Positions 35,560 through 44,124 of a stretch of 64,000 nt of DNA are shown in pieces (position 1 is the stretch's first letter; each line of letters begins with the position of its first letter). Source of the DNA: Sphingobacteriales bacterium TSM_CSS (GTDB lineage Bacteria > Bacteroidota > Bacteroidia > Chitinophagales > UBA2359); NCBI GenBank assembly GCA_002212985.1, contig NBMY01000100.1, positions 1 through 64,000 of the forward strand, written 5' to 3'. The notes below the pieces were generated by a model. It was not told the DNA's origin. It saw only the letters and a list, made by a program, of their open reading frames with translations, and made no database searches. Position numbers and translations under genes: made by a program.

Positions 35560-36156
35560 ATGGTTTATACACTTCCGTTTATTGCTGCATTTATAGGTTG
35601 GTTAACCAACTGGATTGCGGTAAAGATGTTGTTTCACCCGCAGGAAAAAGTAACCCTGTTGTTTTTTGAATTTCAGGGAGTTTTTCCGAAACGCAAAACG
35701 TTGCTGGCTGAAAAACTGGGTCAAATTGTATCGAAAGAACTCATTTCTTTCGCCGAAATAAAAAACCGCCTCAATCAGCCCAACACCTTAACCGAAGTAG
35801 AGGAAGTGGTAAACCGCAAATTAGATGAATTTTTGTGGATAAAACTACCCGCACTATATCCTATGATGTCGCTTTTTTTAACCGAAAACCTGAAGCAACA
35901 GTTTAAATCGGTTGCTATGGCCGAAATTGAAGAAATGCTGCCGCGGTTAATTGAAGGGTATATTGCCAAAGCTGAAAAAAATTTAGACATAGAGCGAATT
36001 GTCTATAATAAGGTGTGCAACTTCTCCAATGAAAAGTTAGAGCAAATTCTTTTTGCTATCTTGTCTAAAGAATTCAGGTTTATTGAACTGGTGGGCGGTG
36101 TGCTGGGGTTTCTCATAGGCCTTGTACAATTATTGCTTGCCCAATGGTCGTTTTAA
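35560..36156 (+). CDS. DUF445 family membrane protein
   Basis: A 198-residue DUF445 protein. It starts with a hydrophobic membrane segment (YTLPFIAAFIGWLTNWIAVKMLFHP, with the family motif GWLTNWIAVKMLF), continues with a helical domain, and ends with a second hydrophobic segment (GGVLGFLIGLVQLLL). The large middle part of longer family members is shortened here. Function unknown. Its 3' end is 50 bases before the AlbA_2 protein's preferred ATG. Confidence 0.88.
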   Translation: MVYTLPFIAAFIGWLTNWIAVKMLFHPQEKVTLLFFEFQGVFPKRKTLLAEKLGQIVSKELISFAEIKNRLNQPNTLTEVEEVVNRKLDEFLWIKLPALYPMMSLFLTENLKQQFKSVAMAEIEEMLPRLIEGYIAKAEKNLDIERIVYNKVCNFSNEKLEQILFAILSKEFRFIELVGGVLGFLIGLVQLLLAQWSF

Positions 36157-36206
36157 ATAAAAAGCGGGCGTTTTCACCCATTACCCATAATTGCGCCAAT
36201 TTTACC

Positions 36207-36830
36207 ATGACAACACGCACTAAAATAAACCAATGGCTGCTGGAAGGCGAAGGCCCATTGCTCGATTTTAAACAAAACATTACCTCTGCCCCTAAAATTG
36301 CCCGCGCAATTGTGGCATTTGCCAACAGCCGGGGCGGCACTTTTTTGGTGGGCGTGGGAGACAAAGGCCATATTATTGGCGTTGATGCCGGCGGCGAAAT
36401 GTATGAACTGGAAAAAGCCGCTTCCAAATACTGCACGCCACCGGTAGCGCTTGAATTTGAAGAGTTTGAAATAAACGGTAAAACACTGTTGATTGTGCAG
36501 GTGGCCGAAAGCAACCAAAAACCGCATTATGCCATAGATAAAAATGGCGATAAACAAATTTTTGTGCGAATTGGCGATAAATGCGTTATTCCGCCACCGC
36601 TTATTACCAATACACTGCTAAACGGCGACCTGAACGGGCTAAAACGAAGCAACCACTACCAACAAAGAAAAAAAGAACTGCAACAATACCTTAAACAAAA
36701 CAAAACCATTTCATGCGCCCAATATGCCAAACTCTGGCATACTTCTGAACGTAGCGCTTTACGCACGCTGCTCGACTTTATGTTTGAAGGAGCTATTCAA
36801 TTGCAGGAAGAGAATCTTTTTACCCTTTAG
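36207..36830 (+). CDS. AlbA_2 (Schlafen-like) domain protein with C-terminal winged helix
   Basis: A 207-residue cytoplasmic protein. Its N-terminal AlbA_2 domain includes LDFKQNITSAPKIARAIVAFANSRGGTFLVGVGDKGHIIGV, the nucleic-acid- or ATP-binding core named after divergent AAA-4. The remaining 60 residues (QQRKKELQQYLKQNKTISCAQYAKLWHTSERSALRTLLDFMFEGAIQL) look like a winged helix. The helicase-like central part of larger family members is absent. A small DNA-binding regulator is the likeliest role. ATG 36207 is preferred to 36144, which overlaps the DUF445 gene. Confidence 0.82.
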   Translation: MTTRTKINQWLLEGEGPLLDFKQNITSAPKIARAIVAFANSRGGTFLVGVGDKGHIIGVDAGGEMYELEKAASKYCTPPVALEFEEFEINGKTLLIVQVAESNQKPHYAIDKNGDKQIFVRIGDKCVIPPPLITNTLLNGDLNGLKRSNHYQQRKKELQQYLKQNKTISCAQYAKLWHTSERSALRTLLDFMFEGAIQLQEENLFTL

Positions 36831-36997
36831 TCATCTTTTACAATATGGCTTTTCATTAAAGCCGGCTCCTTTGAAAAAAACTGTTGTAAATTTTAAGCAC
36901 AAATACTGCCTTTACCGAAGGTAAACCGTGTGTATTGCGTCTAAAGCATTGCAATTCTGCTCATTGCTTTTTTCGTTTTAGTAATATTGCACCACCT

Positions 36998-38671
36998 ATG
37001 CACCATTTTTTACCCCTCTGCCTGCTATGGCTTTGTTGCCTGTTTGCCCCGCCGGTTTGCCTTGCACAAATGCCCATAGACAGTACTTTTGCCAACAACG
37101 GGTTGCTTGAAATAGATATAGATTACTTTGACCAACCGGTTAAAACACTCACCCTGCCCAACGGCAAACTACTGTTGCTGGCCAACACGGGTAAAACAGA
37201 TACTGTGTGGGGATATGATGCAGATGCTGCGCTGCTTGGTATTAACAGCAACGGTATTGCTGATGCAGATTTTGGCGCTAACGGGGGTAAAACTGTGTTT
37301 GATTTTACCAACCTCGGGTTTTCCGAAGCCAAAGATATGGTTTATGCCCCCGATGAAACCATATGGATACTTGGACAAGCCTATAACCCCGACAGCATTG
37401 CTTATCGCCCGTTTTGCCTTGCTAAATTTTTGTCCAATGGCTTGCCCGATACCGCTTTTGCCAACCGGGGAACCCGTACCTTTAGTTTTTCGGGCGGCAC
37501 CGAACTGCCCTATGCCCTTGCCCTGCAACCCGACGGGCGCCTTATTGCCGCCGGCGGAACCATTGCCGCAAACGGACTACATCAGGAATTGCCGGCAATT
37601 GCACGTTTTTTACCAAATGGCAGCATTGATACTACCTGGGGGCAAACCGGCAAAATTGTGTATAATTTTACTGCCGGTATTGTTAATCCGCTATTGACCA
37701 CTACCACGCACCCTACTGCGGAAAAAAACGTGCGCCACTCAAACAGTGGCTTCTTTACTACTGTGCTGACCTTACCTGACGGAAAAATACTATGTGCCGG
37801 TGCTTACAGCCCTGTGCTTAACTACCAATGCCTGCTCATGCGCTTTAACGCAAACGGAACCATTGACAGCACCTATGCCCAAAACGGTATTGCCGCCTTT
37901 GATATTGAACCGGGCTATAACAACTATATTCAGAAAATGCTGCTGCAAAACAACGGGCAGGTAATTTTAGCCCTTTCTGTTGATTACAACCTGTTTACCA
38001 AAGATTTTTACCTCATGACCATAGATTCATCGGGGCAGTTGCCGGTGCTGAACAATACTTTCGATTTTAACGGAAATGCCGATTATTTACAAGATATTGT
38101 TCTGCAAAGCAATGGTAAAATTATTTGTGCAGGACGATCGGTTAAACCTTTGAATGATAACCCCGCTTACCTGTCTGACTTTATAGCTCTTTGCCGCCTT
38201 GATTCTACCGCTTCCGCTTTCGACCTGCCTTTTTCCGATGCCCAAAACCGCGTTTTCAGTTATGATACTACTCTGCAAATGGGCGCTTATAATGTTACCC
38301 TGCAACCAAACCAACAAATAGTGTTATCGGGCTTGGTAACCACCCACAACCCCGCCAATTATAGCAATTTGCTTCTTTGCCGTATCTTAAACAACGAAAG
38401 CTTTTCCACTACTGTCCAACCTGTAATGCCTTCCAACCAAACAATTATTGCTTTTCCAAACCCTACCCAAGGGTTGTTAACCGTTTACAACCCAGCCAAA
38501 AATGCCGCAACCCTGAAAGTATTTACCACACAAGGCATCGGGGTATATACACAGGTTTTATTTGACCAATACAACACTGCCGACCTTTCTTTTTTACCCG
38601 CAGGTGTGTATATCCTTAACATCAGCCGGCAGGGTTGTAATTTTACACAAAAAATCATTAAAAGCAAATAA
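36998..38671 (+). CDS. T9SS-exported delta-60 repeat protein
   Basis: A 557-residue exported protein with a signal peptide ending PPVCLAQ. It consists of delta-60 type repeats, seen as LPDTAFANRGTRTFSF, DGRLIAAGG, SIDTTWGQTGKIV and TIDSTYAQNGIAAFDI, which form a beta-propeller-like structure in many environmental bacteria, function unknown. The C-terminal part (IIAFPNPTQGLLTVYNP, LKVFTTQGIGVY, FLPAGVYILNI) is a T9SS type A sorting domain. ATG 36998 places the signal peptide at the N-terminus. Confidence 0.9.
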   Translation: MHHFLPLCLLWLCCLFAPPVCLAQMPIDSTFANNGLLEIDIDYFDQPVKTLTLPNGKLLLLANTGKTDTVWGYDADAALLGINSNGIADADFGANGGKTVFDFTNLGFSEAKDMVYAPDETIWILGQAYNPDSIAYRPFCLAKFLSNGLPDTAFANRGTRTFSFSGGTELPYALALQPDGRLIAAGGTIAANGLHQELPAIARFLPNGSIDTTWGQTGKIVYNFTAGIVNPLLTTTTHPTAEKNVRHSNSGFFTTVLTLPDGKILCAGAYSPVLNYQCLLMRFNANGTIDSTYAQNGIAAFDIEPGYNNYIQKMLLQNNGQVILALSVDYNLFTKDFYLMTIDSSGQLPVLNNTFDFNGNADYLQDIVLQSNGKIICAGRSVKPLNDNPAYLSDFIALCRLDSTASAFDLPFSDAQNRVFSYDTTLQMGAYNVTLQPNQQIVLSGLVTTHNPANYSNLLLCRILNNESFSTTVQPVMPSNQTIIAFPNPTQGLLTVYNPAKNAATLKVFTTQGIGVYTQVLFDQYNTADLSFLPAGVYILNISRQGCNFTQKIIKSK

Positions 38672-38733
38672 ACCTAAATTTCACCAACTTTACGTTAATT
38701 ACTACTCCTTAACCATACACAACCCGCTATTTT

Positions 38734-39900
38734 ATGAAAACCAGAAATTTGCTTGCCCTGCTGTGCCTTATACCCACCTTATATGCACATGCCCAAACCG
38801 CCACCCCCGATTTATACAGTTGGTGGCAAAGTTCCGGCGTAACCGGTTTTAACGGTATAGCTGCCAATGTGCAACAGGTGCGCTACTCTGCCAATTACGT
38901 ATATGTAAACAGCACCAACATACCTTCTTATACCATAGGACCTTGGCCGGGCAACCCCAATACTGCCGCCAATCAAAACTTTGTTTTTAAAATTGCCCGA
39001 AATCCGCAGGTGCAAACCGGCACTAAAACAGCTACCCCGCTGGGGCATATCGGGTTATGGGTAAGCGGTGTAACTATTTACAATCCAAAAGATGCTTTTT
39101 CGTATAACAATCAAAACATTTGGTATCAAAATGCTGTATATGTAGAAGCCGGCAGTTTTGACGCCTGCAAAGGTCACCCAGCCCCCAACTCAGAGTATCA
39201 CCACCACCAAAACCCGTCTTGCCTCTATACCGCCGACCCCACCAAACACTCGCCTATATTGGGATATGCTTTTGATGGCTACCCCATTTACGGCCCCTAT
39301 GCCTATGCCAATACCAACGGAACCGGCGACATAACGCGTATGCGCAGCAGCTACCAGTTGCGAAACATAACCACCCGAACTACACTGGCCAACGGCACTG
39401 TACTAAGCCCCGCACAATACGGGCCACCGGTAAATGCCACTTATCCGTTGGGCTACTACCTGCAAGATTTTGAATATATAAGCGGATTGGGCGATTTGGA
39501 CCAATATAATGGCCGTTTTTGTATTACCCCCGATTACCCGAATGGCACCTACGCTTATTTTGTTACCATTGATGCCGCCGGAAACTCGGCCTTTCCATAC
39601 GTCATAGGACCCGAATATTACGGTGTTCTGGTAGCAGGCAATACGGGTCCGGGTTCGGGTCATGTTACAATAAGCGAAACAGTTACTACCTATACCTGCC
39701 TTACCAATTTACCCGTATATGGCACAGCCACAATATGCCAAAACCAATCGTCCTTCTACACTGCACCCTGCCTTACCGGTGCTACCTACAATTGGAGTGT
39801 TAGCGGGGGTACTATAACCGCCGGCCAGGGAACCAACACCATTACCGTACTTTGGAGTGGCCCCTCCGCCGGAACCGCACAGGTAACGGTAAACCGGTAA
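38734..39900 (+). CDS. Exported YHYH-domain protein with PKD-like C-terminus
   Basis: A 388-residue exported protein (signal peptide ends AHAQ). The YHYH domain is seen as SEYHHHQNPSCLY, followed by SPILGYAFDGYPIYGPYAYAN and a late PDYPNGTYAYFVTIDAAGNSAFPYVIGPEYYG. It is known from secreted proteins of many bacteria, function unclear. The C-terminal 75 residues (ATICQNQSSFYTAPCLTGATYNWSVSGGTI...) are PKD-like. It ends without a recognisable T9SS sorting domain, so it is either released otherwise or shortened at its 3' end. The MITE begins 47 bases downstream. Confidence 0.88.
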   Translation: MKTRNLLALLCLIPTLYAHAQTATPDLYSWWQSSGVTGFNGIAANVQQVRYSANYVYVNSTNIPSYTIGPWPGNPNTAANQNFVFKIARNPQVQTGTKTATPLGHIGLWVSGVTIYNPKDAFSYNNQNIWYQNAVYVEAGSFDACKGHPAPNSEYHHHQNPSCLYTADPTKHSPILGYAFDGYPIYGPYAYANTNGTGDITRMRSSYQLRNITTRTTLANGTVLSPAQYGPPVNATYPLGYYLQDFEYISGLGDLDQYNGRFCITPDYPNGTYAYFVTIDAAGNSAFPYVIGPEYYGVLVAGNTGPGSGHVTISETVTTYTCLTNLPVYGTATICQNQSSFYTAPCLTGATYNWSVSGGTITAGQGTNTITVLWSGPSAGTAQVTVNR

Positions 39901-39947
39901 ACAAACCAATCCCGCAGCCAAAAATTGTACAATTTGTTTGTTGTTTT

Positions 39948-40143
39948 GTAACTATTTAGGTGCCGTTTTTGATAATTTTGCATTTAAATGAACATTTCGA
40001 TGCTTTCTGTTTAAAAAAACAGTATTTTTGTTGAAAGATTCGCAACAGAAAAACGAAAATGTGCTTGGTTTTTAATAATTTCGACAACAAAAAATTTTAC
40101 AAAGCGTTGATTATCAATCAATTAAGAGTACCTAAATAGTTAC
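39948..40143. mobile_element. IS66-type MITE with perfect 8-bp target duplication
   Basis: A 196-bp non-coding element. Its ends are inverted repeats, GTAACTATTTAGGT on the left and the same 14 bases on the minus strand at the right. It is flanked on both sides by the direct repeat GTTGTTTT (39940-39947 and 40144-40151), the 8-bp duplication typical of IS66-family transposition. The right-end 18 bases are identical to the left end of the IS66 relic at 4465. A decayed relative lies at 6352-6534. No transposase is encoded, so it would have moved by an IS66 enzyme acting in trans. Confidence 0.88.
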
Positions 40144-40152
40144 GTTGTTTTT

Positions 40153-40160
40153 TACTTTTG
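40153..40160 (+). promoter_or_regulatory. Possible -7 box for truA at the MITE junction
   Basis: TACTTTTG fits TAnnTTTG and lies 45 bases before the truA ATG and directly after the MITE target duplication. Any -33 element at normal spacing would therefore lie inside the MITE right end, so the insertion may have replaced the upstream half of the promoter. Confidence 0.4.
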
Positions 40161-40205
40161 CAACTAAGCCGGCTTGTTTGAAGCCGAAACCCAAAATTTC
40201 ATGTT

Positions 40206-40988
40206 ATGCCCCGTTTTAAACTAACCCTGGAATACGAAGGTACGCGCTATGCCGGCTGGCAAACACAAACCGATGGCTCGCGAAGCATACAGGGCGAACT
40301 AGTACAAGCCGGGCGGCAATTGTTTAATACCACACAGCTAACCGTTTACGGCGCCGGCCGCACCGATGCCGGCGTACATGCCCTGCAACAGGTGGCCCAC
40401 TTAGAGGTAAACACAACATTACCCCCGCTCCAAATCCGCTACAGGCTGAACGACCTGCTTCCGGCAGATATTGCCATACTGCAAGTTGAAAAGACACACC
40501 CGCAGTTTCATGCCCGCCACGATGCCGTTGCCCGAAGTTACCTGTACCATATTGCCAAACGACGCACCGCTTTTGGCAAAAAACTGGTATGGTGGGTTAA
40601 AGACCACCTTGATACCGAAGCTATGGACAGCGCCGCCCAACTTATGGAAGGTTTTAAAGACTACCGTTCTTTTACCGACAACAGCCCCGAACAACCCTCA
40701 ACCATGGTAGAAGTGCATTGGGTTACGCTGCACGAATACCGAAATTCCTTGTTGATACACATAACCGGCTCACATTTTTTATGGAAAATGGTGCGTCGAA
40801 TGGTGGGTGTGTTGGTAGAGGTTGGACGCGGCAGGTTATCGGTACAACAGGTATCCGATTTTTTTACCCGCCTCTCGCGCGAACCGGCTACTTATACGGC
40901 CCCGCCATCAGGCTTGTATCTGGAGCGGGTTTATTACCCCTCACAACCCCTTCAACCCGATATACAGCCGTTGCTGTATTTATTGTAG
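40206..40988 (+). CDS. truA: tRNA pseudouridine synthase A
   Basis: A 260-residue TruA, which makes pseudouridine at positions 38-40 of tRNA anticodon arms. Seen: the opening RFKLTLEYEGTRYAGWQTQ, the catalytic GAGRTDAGVHALQQVAHLE, whose Asp is the nucleophile, ARHDAVARSYLYHI, DYRSFTDNS, and the late HFLWKMVRRMVGVLVEVGRG. Length and motif order match the family. It is the first gene after the MITE. Confidence 0.96.
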   Translation: MPRFKLTLEYEGTRYAGWQTQTDGSRSIQGELVQAGRQLFNTTQLTVYGAGRTDAGVHALQQVAHLEVNTTLPPLQIRYRLNDLLPADIAILQVEKTHPQFHARHDAVARSYLYHIAKRRTAFGKKLVWWVKDHLDTEAMDSAAQLMEGFKDYRSFTDNSPEQPSTMVEVHWVTLHEYRNSLLIHITGSHFLWKMVRRMVGVLVEVGRGRLSVQQVSDFFTRLSREPATYTAPPSGLYLERVYYPSQPLQPDIQPLLYLL

Positions 40989-41019
40989 CCCGGGCATGGG
41001 CTTATTGCTTTGCAGAGCT

Positions 41020-42426
41020 TTAAATATGCAAGGCCCGGTTGCCTGTAGCGGCTAAGCAGGCTTCTTTAAAAGATTCGGTAAAGGTGGGGTGGGCGTGGCT
41101 TATGCGGCCAATGTCTTCGGCGGCAGCGCGGTATTCCATAGCAACTACGGCTTCGGCAATTAAATCGGCAATTCGGGGTCCAATCATGTGTACACCCAAT
41201 ATTTCATCGGTAATGGCATTGGCCAATACTTTTATAAATCCATCGGTATCCATGCTGGCACGTGCGCGCCCGCTTGCTTTAAACGGAAATTTACCCGTTT
41301 TATAGGCAGTTCCCTGTTCTTTTAACTGTTCTTCGGTGTAGCCAACGCCGGCTGCTTCGGGCCAGGTATATACTACCCCCGGAATGAGCAGGTAGTTAAT
41401 ATGGGGCTTTTGTCCGGCTATGGTTTCGGCTACAAAAATGCCCTCCTCTTCGGCTTTATGTGCCAGCATAGCGCCTTCAATCACATCGCCAATGGCATAA
41501 ATACCGGGCGCTTCGGTTTCTAAATGCTTGTTTACCACAATTTGCCCGCGTTTGTTGGTGGTTATACCCACGTTTTCAAGCCCCAGTTTATCGGTATAAG
41601 GGCGGCGGCCAATGGCTACCAGGCAATATTGTGCTTCGAGGGTAACATCGGTATTGGTTTTATGGTTTCGGGCAGTAACTTTTACCATGTTTCCTTCATT
41701 CGAAACGGCAGTTACGCCGGTGTTGAGGTAAAACTGAATGCCTGTTTTTTTGAGCACTTTTTCCAGTTCGTGCCCAAGGTCGGCATCCATGCCGGCAATA
41801 AGGCGGTATAAATATTCTACAACAGTTACTTTGGTGCCCAATCGGGCATACACCGAACCCAACTCGCAGCCAATAACCCCGCCGCCAATAACTATCATGC
41901 TTTGCGGTATTTCGGGCAGTTTAAGCGCTTCGGTAGAGGTTATTATGCGCTGTTTGTCTATGGTTATAAAGGGCAGGGTTGCTGGTTTTGAGCCTGTGGC
42001 AATAATGGTTTTACCGGTTTCTATGGTTTGAGCGCTGCCATCGGGTTTTGCAATTTTAATGGTGTTTTTATCTATGAAAGAGCCATGTCCGGTAAATACA
42101 TCAATCTTGTTTTTTTTCATCAGAAAACTCACGCCGTCGCAGGTTTGTTTTACCACCTGATCTTTGCGTTTAAGCATTTGCTCAAAATCAACCTTTAAAG
42201 CGCCGTCTATATTGATACCGTGTGCTTTAAAATTATGCAGGGCATTGTGGTAATGCTCGGTACTGTCTAACAAAGCCTTGGAAGGAATACAACCCACATT
42301 GAGGCAGGTGCCGCCCAAGGTTGGGTATTTTTCAACAATAGCCGTTTTCATGCCTAATTGCGCACATCGTATGGCTGCTACATAACCACCGGGGCCCGAG
42401 CCAATTACCGTTACATCGTATTTCAT
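41020..42426 (-). CDS. lpdA: Dihydrolipoyl dehydrogenase
   Basis: A 468-residue FAD enzyme (E3) that reoxidises dihydrolipoamide in 2-oxoacid dehydrogenase complexes or the glycine cleavage system. Seen: FAD-binding VIGSGPGGYVAAIRCAQLG, the redox disulfide GGTCLNVGCIPSKAL, the NAD-binding IGGGVIGCELGSVYARLG, VYAIGDVIEGAMLAHKAEEEG, and the C-terminal catalytic HAHPTFTESF. The start MKYDVTVIG at 42426 fits the family; the frame is open further left. No E1 or E2 gene is adjacent. Confidence 0.96.
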   Translation of the reverse strand: MKYDVTVIGSGPGGYVAAIRCAQLGMKTAIVEKYPTLGGTCLNVGCIPSKALLDSTEHYHNALHNFKAHGINIDGALKVDFEQMLKRKDQVVKQTCDGVSFLMKKNKIDVFTGHGSFIDKNTIKIAKPDGSAQTIETGKTIIATGSKPATLPFITIDKQRIITSTEALKLPEIPQSMIVIGGGVIGCELGSVYARLGTKVTVVEYLYRLIAGMDADLGHELEKVLKKTGIQFYLNTGVTAVSNEGNMVKVTARNHKTNTDVTLEAQYCLVAIGRRPYTDKLGLENVGITTNKRGQIVVNKHLETEAPGIYAIGDVIEGAMLAHKAEEEGIFVAETIAGQKPHINYLLIPGVVYTWPEAAGVGYTEEQLKEQGTAYKTGKFPFKASGRARASMDTDGFIKVLANAITDEILGVHMIGPRIADLIAEAVVAMEYRAAAEDIGRISHAHPTFTESFKEACLAATGNRALHI

Positions 42427-42774
42427 TTCTTTGTTTTTTGCTTTTTTAAAAATACATGGTTTGCTTTGCACTATTGTGCCGCAAAGATAACAATCTGTAT
42501 CGGGGGTAAAAATGTTGAACAACAGAAAGGGTATTTTAGTTTTTCCCGATGTTGTTATGCCAACAATGCTGTTACTTACAACCGAACCTATTTGCCAATT
42601 GCAGGATTGGAGAAAAAATGGTTAATAAAACGAAAAAAATGTAGGGCGTGGAATAAGGATAACCTTGTTGGTGTCTAACCGCCATAAGTTCATTGCGCAA
42701 GTAAACTTATTTTACTCACAATCAGTCAATAACAAATTCTGTCAACTTTTAAAATTTTAATTTTTATGCTTACC
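42427..42774. other. Divergent intergenic region between lpdA and a lipoprotein gene
   Basis: 348 bases with promoters for both divergent genes. A reverse-strand -7-like box for lpdA is at 42482-42489. I see no RNA gene or open frame of interest. Confidence 0.5.
42482..42489 (-). promoter_or_regulatory. Possible -7 box for lpdA
   Basis: On the minus strand this reads TATCTTTG, a match to TAnnTTTG, 55 bases before the lpdA start. Confidence 0.4.
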
Positions 42775-43596
42775 ATGAAAAATCATCTTGTTCCTGCCGC
42801 AGTTATTGTTTTAATGGCGTTGTCCTTTAGTTTTACCGCCTGCCAGAAAGAAGAAACCAATCTTAACGAACAGGCAATTATTACCGCCGATAACGAAGGT
42901 ACCGGCGAAGACTTGTTTACCGATGCCGATGACATTTCTGATGTATATGCCGAGTCATTCCTTGGAAGCGGTAAAACATCAGACGAATGCCCTACCATTA
43001 CCACTACCGCCCCTGCCGGCACATTTCCCAATACCATTACCATTGACTTTGGTACCGAATGTGTTGGAGAAGGCGGGCGAACCCGTTCAGGGCAAATTGT
43101 TATTACCGTTTCAGACTCCATGCAAAACGTTGGTGCTACCCGAACCAAAACCTTTGTAAATTATTTTGTAAACGGCATTCAAATTGAAGGAACTTATACC
43201 GTGGTTAACAACGGACCCAATGAAAATGGCAACCCTACTTTTACCCATACATTAACCGGCGGCGCTATTACCCTTCCCGACGGCACTACCGCTACCCGCG
43301 AAGCTACCCATACCGTTACCGTAATTGAAGGCGCCAATACGCCCGGCCGTTGGGATGATGTGGTTGCCATTACCGGCAACAGCAGCGGCGTAAATAAAAA
43401 CGGGGTTGCTTATACCTGTGTCATTACCGAGCAACTCATTAAACGCCACAACTGCCGTTGGATAGTTAGCGGGGTGAAAGAAATTACCCGCAACGGCGAA
43501 GTTTCTACACTTGACTTTGGCGATGGCGACTGCAACCGCTTTGCCATTCTTACCACGCCCGATGGCGAAACTCATGAAATACGACTACCTAAATAA
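42775..43596 (+). CDS. Putative lipoprotein of unknown function
   Basis: A 273-residue protein (from ATG 42775; an ATG at 42766 is also possible). The signal peptide ends in a lipobox-like FTAC after a hydrophobic stretch, so it is probably a lipoprotein. An acidic segment (ADNEGTGEDLFTDADDISDVYAESF) follows. The rest looks like beta structure rich in T, G and N, with paired strands such as GQIVITVSDS and GTYTVVNNG. I do not recognise the family. It has a strong terminator just after its stop. Confidence 0.75.
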   Translation: MKNHLVPAAVIVLMALSFSFTACQKEETNLNEQAIITADNEGTGEDLFTDADDISDVYAESFLGSGKTSDECPTITTTAPAGTFPNTITIDFGTECVGEGGRTRSGQIVITVSDSMQNVGATRTKTFVNYFVNGIQIEGTYTVVNNGPNENGNPTFTHTLTGGAITLPDGTTATREATHTVTVIEGANTPGRWDDVVAITGNSSGVNKNGVAYTCVITEQLIKRHNCRWIVSGVKEITRNGEVSTLDFGDGDCNRFAILTTPDGETHEIRLPK

Positions 43597-43623
43597 ACCG
43601 CGGGCTTAATTAGTATGTTTTGC

Positions 43624-43662
43624 AAGAAAGGGTGCAGTTTTTCTACTGCGCCCTTTCTTTTT
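43624..43662 (+). terminator. Rho-independent terminator after the lipoprotein gene
   Basis: AAGAAAGGGTGCAG pairs with CTGCGCCCTTTCTT (one G-T pair) over 14 bp with an 8-base loop, followed by T-rich sequence. Confidence 0.88.
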
Positions 43663-44124
43663 ACCCCCAACACCCCAATCTTCAGGCGGTTAAAATTTGC
43701 TCTTATAACGAACCAATTTAATATCCTTCGCTTATAGAGGTATATACAAGTTCGCAAAGTCGGCATTAAATTGGGAAAAGCATTCAAAAAAATAGGGTTA
43801 CTTATTCTCATAACCAAATGTTGTTTCTTAAGCGAATATCCTTATAAAACAAGCACTCCAGATACCCTAAATACTCGGAACTGACAAGTAACGGTTGCAA
43901 CTACTTACAATAACCCATTTTCTCCGTTATTTCCCGTTTGTTCATAATGCTTTTGTGCTGTTAAGGTTGACTACAATCATAGAGGTATTACCGGTAAAAC
44001 CGGAGCGATTCGGGCAAAAATAACCTTTCATCAATAAGAAAGTTTCGCCCATTTCCAAGCAAGTACCTCAAATATTATTGCCTGCCTGTGGCTGCCATTT
44101 TTTGGGGTTACTGACAAACGGCGG
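43663..44124. other. Intergenic region without recognisable genes
   Basis: About 460 bases between the lipoprotein terminator and the convergent transglutaminase-like gene. It is AT-rich. Short related segments recur (TATAGAGGTAT and CATAGAGGTAT about 245 bases apart; AATATCC next to GCGAATATCC). I see no clear RNA gene; it may be a decayed gene remnant. Confidence 0.4.

Noticed and set aside
36113-36207. ATG at 36144 as the start of the AlbA_2 protein, overlapping the DUF445 gene
   Set aside because: The 21 extra residues do not resemble the family, and the ATG at 36207 gives the usual compact start of the AlbA_2 domain.
40419-40694. Minus-strand frame inside truA
   Set aside because: It is antisense to the TruA catalytic region and has no independent support.
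41020-42522. Earlier non-ATG start for dihydrolipoyl dehydrogenase at 42522
   Set aside because: The extra residues are not family-like, and the -7-like box at 42482-42489 would lie inside the coding sequence.
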